From Chelydra serpentina (Eukaryota; Chordata; Testudines; Chelydridae): a DNA stretch of 64,000 bases. Both the position numbers and the translations under genes were made by a program. The notes under the pieces were generated by a model that made no database searches, was not told the DNA's origin, and saw nothing but the letters and a program-made list of their open reading frames with translations. The stretch lies in the NCBI GenBank assembly GCA_037349315.1, contig JBAIAC010000020.1:1860001-1924000 (forward strand), in the 5' to 3' direction. Positions 10,178 through 22,100 of this stretch are shown here, in pieces (positions within the stretch are counted from its first letter, which is position 1; each line of letters starts with the position of its first letter).

Positions 10178-11762
10178 TAGACTTATAGAAATGTAGAGCT
10201 GAAAGGGGCCTCAAGAGGTCATCTAGTCCAGCCCCCTGCTCTGGGGCAGGACCAAGTAAACCTAGACCATCCCTGACAGGTGTTTGTCCAACATGTTCTT
10301 AAAAACCTCCACTGATGGGGATTCCACAGCCTCCGTTGGAAGTCTATTTCAGAGATTCACAACTCTTCTTGTTAGAAAGATTTTTCCTAATATCTAACCT
10401 AAATCTCCCTTGCTGCAGATTAAGCCCATTGCTTCTTGTCCTACTTTCAGTGGACATGGAGAACTCTTCATCACACTCCTCTTTATACCTGCCCTATACA
10501 CATTTGAAGACTCTTGTCAGGTCCCCCATCAGTGTTCTTTTCTCCAGACTAAACGTGCACAATTTTCATAATATTTCCCCATAGTCAGGTGTTTTAAAAT
10601 CGTTTTTAATTTTTGCTTCTCCTGCCCCCAGACTCAATCCAATTTGTCCACATTTTTCTTAGATTGTGGTGCTCAGAAATTGACACTGTATGCAGCTGGG
10701 GCATCACCAGTGCCTAGTAGAGTGGGAAAATTACCTCCCACATCTTACATACAACACTCCTGTTAATACACTCTAGAATGATATTAGACTTTTTTCTCAA
10801 CTGCATCATCTTGTTGATTCATTTTCAGTTTGTGATCCCTCTGACCCTCAGATCCATTTCTGCATTACCACCACCTACCAGTTATTCCCCCATTTTATAA
10901 TTATGCATTTGATTTTTCTTTCCTAAGTGAAGTACTTTCCACTTTTCTTTATTAAATTTCAGCTTGTTGATTTCAGAGCTATTCTCTAATTAATCAAGCT
11001 TATTTTGAATCCTAACCCTTTCCTGCAAAGTGCTTGCAAACCTCACAGGTTGTCATCTGCAAATTTTATTAACAAATACTTCACTCCATTATCCAAGTCA
11101 TTTATGAAACTTTTGGATAGTATTGGACCCAGGACCCCACTACATATAAACTCTTAGTGTGACAGTCATCCATTGATATCTACTTTTTTGAGTATGGTCT
11201 TTCAAACAGTTTTGCACCCACCTTATAGAAACTTCATCTGGACTGAATTTCCGTAGTTTGGATATGATAATGTTATGTAGGACTCTGTTAAAAGGCTTAC
11301 TAAATTCAACATAACATCTACAGTTTTCCCCCATCTAGTATGCTGGAAACCATATCAAAGAAGGATATTGGTTGGTTTGTGTTCTTAATAAATCCATGTT
11401 GGTTGTTACTTATCTCCCTTTAATCCTCTAGGTGTTTACAGATTGGTTCCTTAATCATTTGTTCCAGTGTCAAAGTTAGGATAATTGGTCTATAGTTTTG
11501 GGGTCCTCTTTGTTCCCCTCTTTAAGGAGAGTTTATCTGTTTGCCCTTCTCCAGTCCTCTGATACCTCATCTGTCTTCCAGAAGATCTGTAAAATAATCA
11601 CTAAGAACTCAGATTCCTTCAGCTAGTTCTTTAAATACCCTAAGATGAATTTCATCAGGCCCTGATGGCTTGAATACATCTAACTTATCTAAATATTATT
11701 TAACCTGTTCTCTCCCTATTCTGGCTTGTGTTCCTTCTCCATTATTGTTAATATTAATTAGG
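10178..11762 (-). mobile_element. Old, diverged CR1-type LINE (3' two thirds of ORF2)
   Basis: Read in reverse, the 3' tail lies at about 10178-10260, with the characteristic block 'tctagtccagccccctgct'. Upstream are scattered ORF2 remnants, including a short piece at 11140-11334 with FSKPFNRVLHNIIISK, the diverged RT palm segment. Divergence from the other CR1 copies and many stops indicate an older subfamily. Confidence 0.75.
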
Positions 11763-11929
11763 TTTAGTATCTAGTCACAATTAAACTTTTTAGTAAAGGA
11801 TGGTTGAAGGAAGAGGATACATTTATATAGTTGAGAGATATTGCAAAAGAAATGGAGGGAGAAGACAGGAGAGCTGAGGAAGTGCTAAGGACAGAGAGAG
11901 AGAGAGAAATGTTAGGGAAGCTTTGGGAT

Positions 11930-12616
11930 GGAAAACTGCATATAAGATGTGAGATGTGAGTGAGGGTGAGGACAGAAGAAGAGGGACAGAAAAAGGGCAT
12001 TCGGTGACTAGAAGATAGGCGAGTAAGCAGGGAAGAAAACAATAAAAAATAACTAACATGAAAGGGACAAAGAGTGAGGAAGAGAACTAAGAACTTATGG
12101 AGAAGTTAAGGGCAGAGTTGAATGTGATGGGAAGATAGATAGATGAGGGAAAATTGTGATGGACAAGCATGGAGGGAGTGATTTGCAGGTGGAATGGGGA
12201 GAAAGAAAGCTATACGTAGCAAAAACAGGGTGAGAGAAAAGAGAGACAGACAGGGAAAGAAAAGAGGTTGAGTGAAGAAAAAGGATCTGACTAGAGCCAC
12301 TGGTGTTTAGGTATTGTTGGGGCATGGCCGAGGGTATTTTGAGGACATGAGGGGCTATGGCAGGAGTTCAGTCCCCTCCAACTAATCTGGGCAATTCCTT
12401 GTAGTATACACCGAGGACTGTTCCTATCCTTGACGGGCCCCAAAATCTATGAGGTACCAAGATAATGCAGTCACCATTGATCCCCATCTCCTTAATTCAT
12501 CTGGGAACCATGACTCAGCTTGTACTAAGAATTAGACCTGGAACATGTTTAAGAAGAACAGTAACGTAAGTCGACCTAGGTAATTCAATATACTAAAAAT
12601 ATCTTTTATTTTCCAG
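11930..12616 (+). repeat. Second copy of the duplicated intron segment 1-809
   Basis: It aligns with 1-809 apart from an internal deletion of about 130 bases, and leads into the heptad exon at 12617 as the first copy leads into 810. Short open frames on the reverse strand are purine-tract artefacts. Confidence 0.75.
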
Positions 12617-12637
12617 ACCAAATCCAGGAAGAAAATG
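12617..12637 (+). CDS. 21-bp heptad exon (DQIQEEN)
   Basis: TTTTCCAG precedes and GTGAGT follows. In phase 1 it reads DQIQEEN. It is the intact paralogue of the decayed exon at 810 and of the exon at 18212. One heptad per exon fits the coiled-coil stalk of butyrophilin-like proteins. Confidence 0.6.
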
Positions 12638-12682
12638 GTGAGTTTACACTGCTTTCTATAACGCAACCTCAGGCAAAGGAGT

Positions 12683-12694
12683 TCTTTCTTTCTT

Positions 12695-12746
<52 letters not shown>
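12683..12746. repeat. (TTTC)n/(TATC)n microsatellite
   Basis: A run of TTTC units passes into about twelve TATC units. It is the counterpart of the array at 891-932 in the duplicated copy. Confidence 0.95.
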
Positions 12747-13875
12747 ACATTGGGGTATCCCAAGTGGAAGCTAGCTCAGAGAGTTAAGTTTGCTTAGATA
12801 TCTAATCAAAGTGGTGAAAACTCCATGGTGGAAACTGGCACCATACACTTTTGACGTCACAGTCCCTCTTTCCAAATATAGTACATTATTTAGCAGACAT
12901 TTCATATATCTCCCAACTGAACTCTTCAGTGGAAGTCTATTTCTATATAGTGTTTTCAGTGTTTGTGTCTACTGGTCCCAGACACATCAGGGGCATCTTG
13001 TGCTAGGTAGTAGAGACCTGGAAGATGTTACCATGGGTGCCTTAGTTCAAACACTACTTGGTATTAGATCCACTTGAAACACCAAATAATTCAGGATGCA
13101 TTTGAGGACAAGGCTTTTTAAAAGGACAGGGAGGGCTCATGGTCTACAATGTTTCATACTGCCAGGGCTTAGGCCAGCTATGGTGTGTCTTCAGCGTCAC
13201 ACATATGAGACCTGCTGCTTCTCCTGAAAAAGGAGGCTCTTCAGGTCAGGCGCACGGAGTAGGCCAATGTTTAATGCAGCCTTGACAGTTCTCCTTCTCC
13301 TCCTTAGTAATTCCTCCATCATGCCCTTGCCCATTTCTCCTTCTTCACCACTCACTCACCTTCCCATCTGTCTCAGGCTTTCATTCCCCGAATGCATGCA
13401 CACTGAGAACTTCCGTAGAGGCCAACCAAAGTACTGGGCTTCTCTGGAGAAGGGAGAGTTGTTTCCTTCCTCCATGGGCTGGCAGATGCAGAAAACCAAT
13501 TGGTGAGACACAAAGACCAGTGATCTGAGCGAGGTGGTCATGGGGGCATAAGAGAGAAGAAAAGCTGATACAGATGAATGGGCAGCCATGTAGTGGCTAC
13601 TTTCACATGTGCTGTGCCTACATGGCAACTGGTGGAGGTGATACAGTGCCTTTGGGAATATGGCAAATGTTGGCATCATACTATGTCTGTACCCAAACTG
13701 ACCCAGAGAAACAGGTCTGTGATATCTCCACCATTAAATTCTGTATTCTGTACAGTGTGTGATAGTTTACTACGATGTTTAAATACAGAGTGGCCTCTAC
13801 ATTCCTCCTCTGTCTTAAAAGGCACCAGGCTATATATGTCTAATTTGTGTGTATAGTAATTTATTAATTTTTCAG
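12747..13875 (+). repeat. Duplicated intron, copy shared with 933-1420 and 23669-24560
   Basis: The segment from 12747 to about 13120 matches 933-1300. The part to about 13680 matches about 23990-24560 and, less well, 17110-17650. No gene is present; short open frames shared among copies contain no known domain. Confidence 0.65.
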
Positions 13876-14902
13876 GTTGTGGGAAGGCAAAAGACAGTCC
13901 ATGACATTCCCCCAGAGTACCCAGAGCTGTAAGGCATGACACCCCACCTGTCCTTAGTATGAGAAAGTCTTCTTTGTGCCTTCCTATATCCATCAGCCTC
14001 TGGCAACACAAGCACAGCCTTCCAAGCCCGCCCCCCGCCCCAGGCTTCTCTCTATCTGTAGAGGTAGAGATGGGTGCACATCAACCACCGAGTCCTTGGA
14101 GTGTTCCCTGCAGTATCTAATCCCTGGTCCACTGAAGACTCACAGAATTACAAGACCTGCTCTTCCCAAAGCAACAGTACATCCCAGTTTGTAAAATTCA
14201 ACTCAAAACCAGCCTTTTGTTTAATACCACAGCACTGAGATATATTTATAGTGAAAACAAGTATGCACGTGGGGGAGGGATAGCTCAGTGGTTTGAGCAT
14301 TGGCCTGCTAAACCTAGGGTTGTGAGTTCAATCCTCGAGGGGGCCATTTGGGGATCTGGGGCAAAAATTTGGGATTGGTCCTGCTTTGAGCAGGGGGTTG
14401 GACTAGATGACCACCTAAGGTCCCTTCCAACCCTGTTCTTCTATGATTTATTTTCAAAGAACAGAGATTCAAGGAATAGTTTATAAAAATATTGGAAACA
14501 AATGGCTAAATCTAAAACAAAACCAAAATATGCTTTCTAGAAAATAAATTTAACTGTCAGGTTATCCTGCAGACTAAAGAAATTTTGTCTCACTCAAAGT
14601 TCTCTCCAGCATTTTCAAGCAAGCCTGGATGATATCCCTTTTTGATGAGGAAATACCGTTGTCCTTTTGCTTCCTCAATGAAGGGTTACTGGGCATCATC
14701 TCTGCCCCACATATATAATCAAGCAAACCTTTGAAGGGCACCTCCATATAAGATCCTTCCTCCCTCACTGTTCCTCCCTCTCAGTTCCTCTCTCTGAATT
14801 TTTTCTTGTTCAGTTCAGATTGATGATTCTATGATTCTATGATTTCTGCCTTTGGGAGACAACTCTTGCAACTGTTCAAGAAGATCATTTCTAAATGACT
14901 TG
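13876..14902 (+). pseudogene. Broken copy of the 114-bp exon, split by an insertion
   Basis: The left part (13876 to about 13900) follows a TTTTTCAG acceptor and matches the start of the 114-bp exons (CGKAKDS). The right part (about 14843-14902) matches their second half (FGRQLLQLFKKIISK) and is followed by GTGAGG. Between them lie about 940 inserted bases, including a SINE, and about 25 exon bases are missing. The right half also has an in-frame TGA three codons before its end. This copy is doubly dead. Confidence 0.7.
14270..14450 (+). mobile_element. tRNA-derived SINE with CR1 tail (turtle Pol III SINE type)
   Basis: The 5' part is tRNA-like, with an A-box-like segment (TAGCTCAGTGG at 14281) and a B-box-like segment (GGTTGTGAGTTCAATCC near 14318). 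The 3' part (CTGCTTTGAGCAGGGGG to the end) is the same tail found on the CR1 LINEs here. The SINE probably borrowed the CR1 reverse transcriptase through this shared tail, as established for the turtle SINE. Three reverse-strand relatives lie at 43878, 51333 and 54222. Confidence 0.88.
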
Positions 14903-15471
14903 GTGAGGGGTTCAAGTTTTATATGGTGTTGATGAGGTGGCAGAGGCAGAGGCAAAAAGTGTCAGGGTGGAACTTTCCCACTTGGTCCTTACAAAATAGG
15001 TTATAGCCATTGATTTTAACCTCCCAATTGTGTGGAATCATCCCACCAAGTCACAGGAATACCAACTAGATTGAATTTATGCTTATGAGGAGCTGCCGAA
15101 GCTACCTAATGGGAAATGCTGACAAGAGGGTTGTATGCTCATCCCTGCCCCTATAATGGAGTTTGGCTCCTAAAACCAGGCTGCAGGGAGGTATCTTATC
15201 TCTGCTGGTGATCCACAGCTAGGAACCATCTCTAGGAGTCAGACATCTTAGGTGCCTAAAGTTTTTCTTGTGACAGTGATGTAGGCAGGCATCTAACTTT
15301 ACACAAAACAGCCAGAGAAAGTGCTGGTGGTCCCCAGTGCTAAGTTTTAGCCCAGTGGTTAGAGCACCCAGCTGGTATGTGGGAGACCCACGTTCATTTC
15401 CCCTCCTCTGCTTGATAGAAAGGATTGGAAAAGGCCTCTCTTACTTCTCAGGTGAGTGCTGTAACCACTGG
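14903..15471 (+). other. Intron without recognisable features
   Basis: No coding or repeat signal that I can identify. The first bases match the intron start after the 114-bp exon at 16249. Confidence 0.4.
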
Positions 15472-16023
15472 TGTATTGGACATTGGCAATGGTGAGGCCT
15501 CATTTGGATTACTGTGTCCAGTTTTGGGCCCCACACTACAAGAAGGATGTGGATAAATTGGAAAGAGTCCAGCGGAGGGCAACAAAAATGATTAGGGGAC
15601 TGGAGCACATGACTTATGAGGAGAGGCTGAGGGAACTGGGATTGTTTAGCCTGCAGAAGAGAAGAATGAGGGGGGATTTGATAGCTGCTTTCAACTACCC
15701 GAAAGGGGGTTCCAAAGAGGAGGGCTCTAGACTGTTCTCAGTGGTAGAAGATGATAGAACAAGGAGTAATGGTCTCAAGTTGCAGAGGGGGAGGTTTAGG
15801 TTGGATATTAGGAACAACTTTTTCACTAGTAGGGTGGTGAAGAACTGGAATGGGTTACCTAGGGAGGTGGTGGAATCTCCTTCCTTAGAGGTTTTTAGGG
15901 TCAGGCTTGACAAAGCCCTGGTTGGGATGATTTAGTTGGGGTTGGTCCTGCTTTGAGCAGGGGGTTGGACTAGATGACCTCCTGAGGTCCCTTCCAACAC
16001 TGAGATTCTATGATTCTATGACA
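15472..16023 (+). mobile_element. CR1 LINE, 5' truncated, last part of ORF2 and 3' tail
   Basis: An open stretch of 154 codons (15471-15935) carries the ORF2 C-terminus ([26 protein letters not shown], ending DKALVGMI). The 3' tail follows, with ATTCTATG repeats to about 16023. It lies in sense orientation in an intron. Confidence 0.92.
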
Positions 16024-16248
16024 TTCTGAAGTAGGGAATCCCTCAATGTCTGAAGCTGTCCCACTGTGGATAAATAATAGTCATCTAAGTCTGGGGTTTA
16101 GGTGCCTAAGTACCTTTGTGAATTTTGCCCAGCATCTGACAAATTATTGAGGTTTACATGTAAAGTGACCTTACTTTCCTTTTGTTCCTTAAAACACAAC
16201 AGGCTATACATGTCTAAATATACATCTATGCACATATCCGTTTTTCAG

Positions 16249-16362
16249 GTACTGCGAAGGCAGAAGACAATCGATCCAAAGGGATTATTGCAAAGATTTT
16301 TGAACTCGGGAGCCAGCCTTTTCAACTGTTCGAGAAGTTCAGACGATTCCCAGTTAACCAGG
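16249..16362 (+). CDS. 114-bp exon of unknown module, copy 2
   Basis: TTTTTCAG acceptor and GTGAGG donor. In phase 1 it reads TAKAEDNRSKGII...FPVNQ with no stop. It is the most diverged of the three intact copies yet keeps length, phase and the KGIIA.I motif. Retention of an open frame despite divergence suggests past or present coding use. Neighbours are a CR1 just upstream and copy 3 at 17877. Confidence 0.55.
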
Positions 16363-17307
16363 GTGAGGGGTCAGAGTTTTATGGGGGGGATAAGTATTGG
16401 GCAGTGTGAAAAAAGTCAGGTACGGTGAAGTGCATTGCTGAGTGTTTCTGCCTATTTGCATAGAGGAGAATATCAAAGTCCCGTCTCAACTCCAGCAACA
16501 ATATCTCTGTTAGCATGGGAAGTGGGAACAGAAAGGCAGCATGAAGAAGAACTGAGGAGGAGGCAAAGGATCTCTTGGGTGTGGGAAGGCAGGCAGCTGG
16601 CTGGGGTGAGGAGATCAGAACAGAAAGCACAGCTGGAGTGGTGTGAATGTCAGTGAATGGTGGGCAGCAGATGAATTAGGAATGAAGGCAGAAAGGAGAC
16701 TAATAAATTGTTATCTGGTCAGTTGTCAGGCCTGGTCCATGGGCTGCCTGTGCGCATGGGTCAGTTACCAAATCTCAGTCAGGAGACGAAGGCAGACTTG
16801 GGGTTGAGCTGGATCAGGAAGCCAGTAAATCATGGTTACTTGCTGAGCTGCAGCCAGGAGCCACATAGCAGAGTCAGGAATAAACTAGGGTCAGAAGCCA
16901 GACTCTGGCACAGCAAGGCAAGGTCTGGAACAGAAGCACGCAGACAGTCAGCATCCCCATTATGGCTTCCTGATTTATATACAGCATGGACCAATCATTG
17001 GGATGCAAGGGGCCTCCACTCCTAACCTACTGGTTGGTACTTTCTGTAGTGTCTGGCTTCATCAAATTCTCCACCAGAAACGCAGCTGGAAATTCTGGTG
17101 GCGATGTGGCAGTGTTGGTAGCCTGAAATGTCCAGTTTCCTCACTCACCATCCCATCTTTCCCAGGCTTTCATTGCCCCAATGCATGCACACTCAGAACT
17201 TCCCTGGAGTCAAACCAAATTACTGGGAGATGGCGATTTTTGTTCCTTCCTCACTCGGCTGTCAGATAGAGGAGACCAACTGGTGAGATACAGACACAAG
17301 TAAGCTG
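16363..17307 (+). other. Intron; possible old LTR-like segment at about 16730-17100
   Basis: The segment from about 16730 (TGTCAGGCCTGGTCC) to about 17100 is compositionally distinct and reads like an interspersed repeat, but I find no clear ends or target duplication. From about 17110 the sequence matches the duplicated intron (13330-13530). Confidence 0.3.
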
Positions 17308-17534
17308 AGACCCGTGCCTTCCTCTGCAGCATGGGGCACGGGACATTTGCTGGAGGATTCTCTGCATCTTGAAGTCTTTAAACCATGATTTGAGGACTTC
17401 AATAGCTGAGACATAGGTGAGAGGATTATTCCAGGAGTGGGTGGGTGAGATTTTGTGGCCTGCATTGTGCAGGAGGTCAGACTAGATGATCATAATGCTC
17501 CCTTCTGACCTTAAAGTCTATGAGTCTATGAGTG
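17308..17534 (+). mobile_element. 3' end of a CR1 of the second subfamily
   Basis: It matches the reverse complement of 18313-18530 and of 19117-19330, including the block TGCAGGAGGTCAGACTAGAT and a tail of TCTATGAG repeats. This 3' tail differs from that of the CR1 at 1994-6786, so at least two CR1 subfamilies are present. Confidence 0.8.
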
Positions 17535-17876
17535 AGGTAGTCACAGGAGCACAAGAGAGAAGAAAAGATGAGGGAGGTGTATGGGCAGACAGCTGGTGGC
17601 AACTTGCACATGTGCTGGGCCTGTATATCAAATGATGATGGTACCTCTTTGTATATGGAAATTTAGACAGCAGCTTATCATGTCTTCGTCTAAAGGAAGC
17701 TTATCTAAAGAAATATTTCTGATAGATTTATAATTCTGAGTTTCTTCCATTGTGCAGTGTTACACAATTTAGAATGATGTTTCGATGCAAAATCATCTGA
17801 CACTCCACTGGACTTAAAAGAATCCAGGCTATACATGTCTGTCTATTTATCTAATCTTGATATATTCCTTTTTCAG

Positions 17877-17990
17877 AGAATGAGAAAGCAGAAGTCAGTG
17901 AACCCCAAGGAATTACTGCAAATATTTTGGCTCTTGTGAATCGGCCCATCCAGCTGTACAATCAGATGAGCCAAACCCTAAATCATTTTG
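17877..17990 (+). CDS. 114-bp exon of unknown module, copy 3
   Basis: TTTTTCAG acceptor and GTGAGG donor. In phase 1 it reads ENEKAEVSEPQGITANIL...LNHF, with no stop. It is very close to copy 1 at 9057. The preceding intron (about 17540-17876) also matches that of copy 1, so exon and intron were duplicated together. The heptad exon at 18212 follows only 221 bases later. Confidence 0.55.
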
Positions 17991-18211
17991 GTGAGGAGCG
18001 GGAACTTTTATTTGAGGTGTGGGGGATGTTGCAAATATGAAAATCCATGAGGTGCCAAGATAATGCAGTCACCATTGATCCCATCCCCTTAATTCATGTG
18101 GGAAGCATGTCTCAGCTTTGACTAAGAATTAGATCTGAAACATATTTAGGAAGAAAAGTAACATAAGTAGACCTGGGTATTTCAATATATTAAACACAAC
18201 ATTTTCCCCAG

Positions 18212-18232
18212 ACCAAATCCAGGAAGGAAATG
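18212..18232 (+). CDS. 21-bp heptad exon (DQIQEGN)
   Basis: CCCCAG acceptor and GTGAGT donor. The phase 1 product DQIQEGN equals that of the decayed exon at 810. The upstream 170 bases match the sequence before 810 and 12617. A TC-rich microsatellite downstream is interrupted by CR1 insertions at about 18314. Confidence 0.6.
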
Positions 18233-18313
18233 GTGAGTTTACACTGATTTCTGAAATGCAACCTCTCACAAAGGAGTTCTATAATCAAAGGACTCTCTCT
18301 CTCTCTCTTTCTC

Positions 18314-18955
18314 GTAGACTCATAGACTTTAAGGTCAGAAGGGACCATGATGATCATCTAGTCTGACTTCCTGCACAATGCAGGCCACAGAATCTCACCC
18401 ACCCACTCCTGCACTAATTCTCTCACTATATCTCAGCTATTGAAGTCCTCAAATCATGGTTTAAAGACTTCAAGATGCAGAGAATCCTCCAGCAAGTGAC
18501 CCGTGTCCCATGCTGCAGAGGAAGGCGAAAAACCTCCAGGGCCTCTCCCAATCTACCCTGGAGGAAAATTCCTTCCCAACTCCAAATATGGCGATCAGCT
18601 GAACCCTGAGCATGTGGGCAAGACTCACCAGCCAGATACCCAGGAAAAAGGTCTCTGTAGTAACTTCTAACATCCCATTACCGGCCATTGGGCCTATTTA
18701 CCACTGATAGTGAAAGATCAATTAATTGCCAAGATCTATCCCATCAAACCATCCCCTCCATAAACTTATCTTTCTTAATCTTTAAGCCAGATAGGTCTTT
18801 TGCCCCCACTGCTTCCCTTGGAAGGCTGTTCCAGAACTTCACTCCTCTGATGGTTAGAAACCTTCATTTAATTTCAAGTCTAAACTTCCTGATGGCCAGT
18901 TTATATCCATTTGTTCTTGTATCCATATTGGTACTGAGCTTAAATAATTCCTCTC
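18314..18955 (-). mobile_element. CR1 (second subfamily) 3' fragment
   Basis: Reverse orientation; the 3' tail with TAGACTCATAGAC lies at 18316. It aligns over its length with 19117-19760. It is truncated just after the ORF2 C-terminal region and joined at about 18960 to an unrelated repeat. Confidence 0.85.
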
Positions 18956-19116
18956 AGCAATATCAGTCAGCAATATCAGTTATAGATTTGTTGTGTTTAC
19001 TGGATTTTTCCAGAATTATTTCCTGAGTTGGGGAAAAAAAATCCTAATCTTCATAAAAGATCACTTAATTGAACCTCATTACATGAAAGGTGTAAGAATT
19101 CCACGGGGAGTTTCTT
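18956..19116. repeat. Repeat fragment, inverted relative to 7060-7225
   Basis: It aligns with the reverse complement of 7060-7225 over about 150 bases, and has a short direct repeat (CAGCAATATCAGT) at its left end. Family unknown. Confidence 0.6.
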
Positions 19117-22100
19117 ATAGACTCATAGACATTAAGGTCAGAAGTGATCATTATGATCTTCTAATCTGACCTCCTGCACAATGCAGACCACAGAATATCA
19201 CCCACCCATTCCTGTAACAAACCCCTGACCTATGTCTGAGTTATTGAAGTCCTCACCTTATGGTTTAAAGACTTCAAGGTGCAGCGAATCCTCCAGCAAG
19301 TGACCTGTGCCCCACGCTGCAGAGGAAAGCAAAAAACCCCAGGGCCTCTTCCAATCTGCCCTGGAGGAAAATTCCTTCCCAAACCCAAATATGGCGATCA
19401 GCTAAACCCTGAGCATGTGGGCTAGATTCACCAGCCACACCCAGGAAAGAATTCTATGTACTAACTCAGATCCCACTCTATCTAGTGTCCCATCACAGGC
19501 CATTCGGCATATTTACCGCTAATAGTCACAGATCAATTAATTCCCAGAATTAGGCTATCCCATCATACCATCCCGTCCATACATTTATCAAGCTTAGTCT
19601 TGAAGCCAGATATATCTTTTGCCTCCACTGCTCCCCTTGGAAGGCTGTTCCAGAACTTCACTCCTCTTATGGTTAGAAACCTTCATCTAATTTCAAGTCT
19701 AAACTTCCTGATGGCCAGTTTATATCCATTTGTTCTTGTGCCCACATTGGTACTGAGCTTAAATAATTCCTCTCCCTCCCTGGTATTTATCCCTCTGATA
19801 TATTTAAAGAGATCAATCATATCTCCCCTCAGCCTTCTTTTGGTTAAAGTAAACAAACCAAGCTCCTTGAGTCTCCTTTCATACAACAGATTTTCCATTC
19901 CTCGGATCATCCTAGTGGTCCTTTTTTGTACCTGTTCCAGTTTGAATTCATCCTTCTTAAACATGGGAGACAAGAACTGCACACAGTATTCCAAATAAGG
20001 TCTCACCAATGCCTTGTATAACGGTACTAACACCTCCTTATCTCTACTGGAAATACCTCACCTAATGCATCCCAAGTCCGCATTAGCTTTTTTCACGGCC
20101 ATATCACATTGGTGGCTCATAGTCATTCTGTGATCAACCAGGACTCCGAGGTCCTTCTCCTCTTCCATTACTTCCAACTGATGCTTCCCCAGCTTATAAC
20201 TAAAATTCTTGTTATTAATCCCTAAATGCATAACCTTACACTTCTCACTATTAAATTTCATCCTATTACTATTACTCCAGTTTGCAAGGTCGTCCAGATC
20301 TTCCTGTATAATATCCCGATCATAGGCGCTGACTTTCATTGGCGCAGGTGGGTGCTCGCGCCCCCGGCCCTGACCCAACTCTACCCCCGGCCGCGCCCCT
20401 TCCCCAAATCCCCGCCCCCCCTCTGCCCCTGGGCGCGCTGCATCCCCCCCCCGGCTTGCAAGCCGGGGGGGGGTGTGTGCGGGAGAAGCAGCAGAGCACC
20501 CAACGGGCCCAGCAGCTCCCCACCAGCCCCCGTCCCGCCGCGCCCAGCTCAGCTCTCCTCTCCTCCTCCCGAGGCTACGCCGGACGCTAAGCGGCAGACG
20601 CTTTTCCTGGCTCCCTCCAGCTGGTTAGCGGTACCTCGGGGAAGGGGTATGGGGAGGAGGTGGAGGCGGAGTCAGGCCCTCCGCCTTCTCCCCATACCCT
20701 TCCCCCGAGGTGCCGCCGACCAGCTGGAGGGAGCCAGGAAAAGCGTCTGCCGCTTAGCGTCTGGCGTAGCCTCGGGAGGAGGAGAGGAGAGCTGAGCTGG
20801 GCGTGCAGTGGTGGGGGGCTGGCGGGGAGCTGCCGGTGGGTGCTGAGCACCCACCACTTTTTCCCCGTGGATGCTCCAGCTGCAGAGCACCCACTGAGTC
20901 GGCACCTATGATCCTGATCCTTTTCTGAATTGAAAATTCCTCCCAACTTTGTGTCATCCACAAACTTTATTAGCACACTTCCATTCTTGGTGATGACGTC
21001 AGTAATAAAAAGATTAAAATAAATAAGATTGGTCCCAAAACTGATCCCTGAGGAACTCCACTAGTAGCCTCCCTCCAGCCTGACAGTTCACCTTTCAGTA
21101 TGAACCGCTGAAGTCTCCCCTTTAACCAGTTCCTTATCCACCTCTCAATTTTCATATTGATCCCCATCTTTTCCAATTTAACCAATAATTCCCCATGTGG
21201 TACTGTATCAAATGCCTTACTGAAATTGAGGTAGATTAGATCCACTGCATTTCCTTTATCTAAAAAATCTGTTACTTTCTCAAAGAAGAAGATCAGGTTG
21301 TAAAACCATATTGTAATTTGTCCCAAATGGAATTGACCTTAATGTCTTTAAATACTTTCTCCTACAAAAATTTTTCCAAGACCTTGCATACTACAGATGT
21401 CAAACTAACAGGCCTGTAGTTACTCGGATCACTTTTTTTTCCTTTCTTCAAAATAGGAACTAAGTTAGCAATTCTCTAGTCAGATGGTACAACCCCTGAG
21501 TTTAGAGATTAATTTAAAATGTTTCATAATAAGCTTGCAATTTCATGTGCCAGTTCTTTTAATTTTCTTGGATGAAGATTATCTGAGCCCCCCGATTTAC
21601 TCCCATTAAGCTGTTCGAGTTTCGCTTCTACCTCGGATATGATAATATCTACCTCCATATCCTTATTCCCATTTGTCATGCTGCCATTATCCCTAAGCTC
21701 CTCATTAGCCTCATTAAAGACTGAGGTGTTTCTTTAGATATTGGGCCATGCCTAGCTTATTCTTAACCTCCACTCTATCCTCAATATTTAGTGGTCCCAC
21801 TTCTTCTTTCTTTGTTTTCTTCGTATTTATATGGCTATAAAACCTTTTACTATTGGTTTTAATTCCCTTTGCAAGGACCAACTCTACATGACTTTTAGCC
21901 TTTCTCACATTATCCCTACATGCTCTGACTTCAATCAGGTAGCTTTATTTGCTGATCCCTCCCATCTTCCACTCCTTGTAGGCTTTTTGCTTTTTCTTAA
22001 TCACCTCTATGAGATGCTTGCTTATCCAGCTTTGTCTAAAACTCCTACCTATGAATTGTTTCCCCTTTCTTGGGATACGGGCTTCTGTTAGCTTCTGCAA

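Noticed and set aside
14270..14345. tRNA gene
   Set aside because: The tRNA-like boxes are part of a SINE head; the CR1 tail follows and no proper acceptor stem is evident.
20226..20976. Overlapping long open frames of up to 189 codons
   Set aside because: They lie in the GC-rich fold-back element, are open on both strands, and have no domain.
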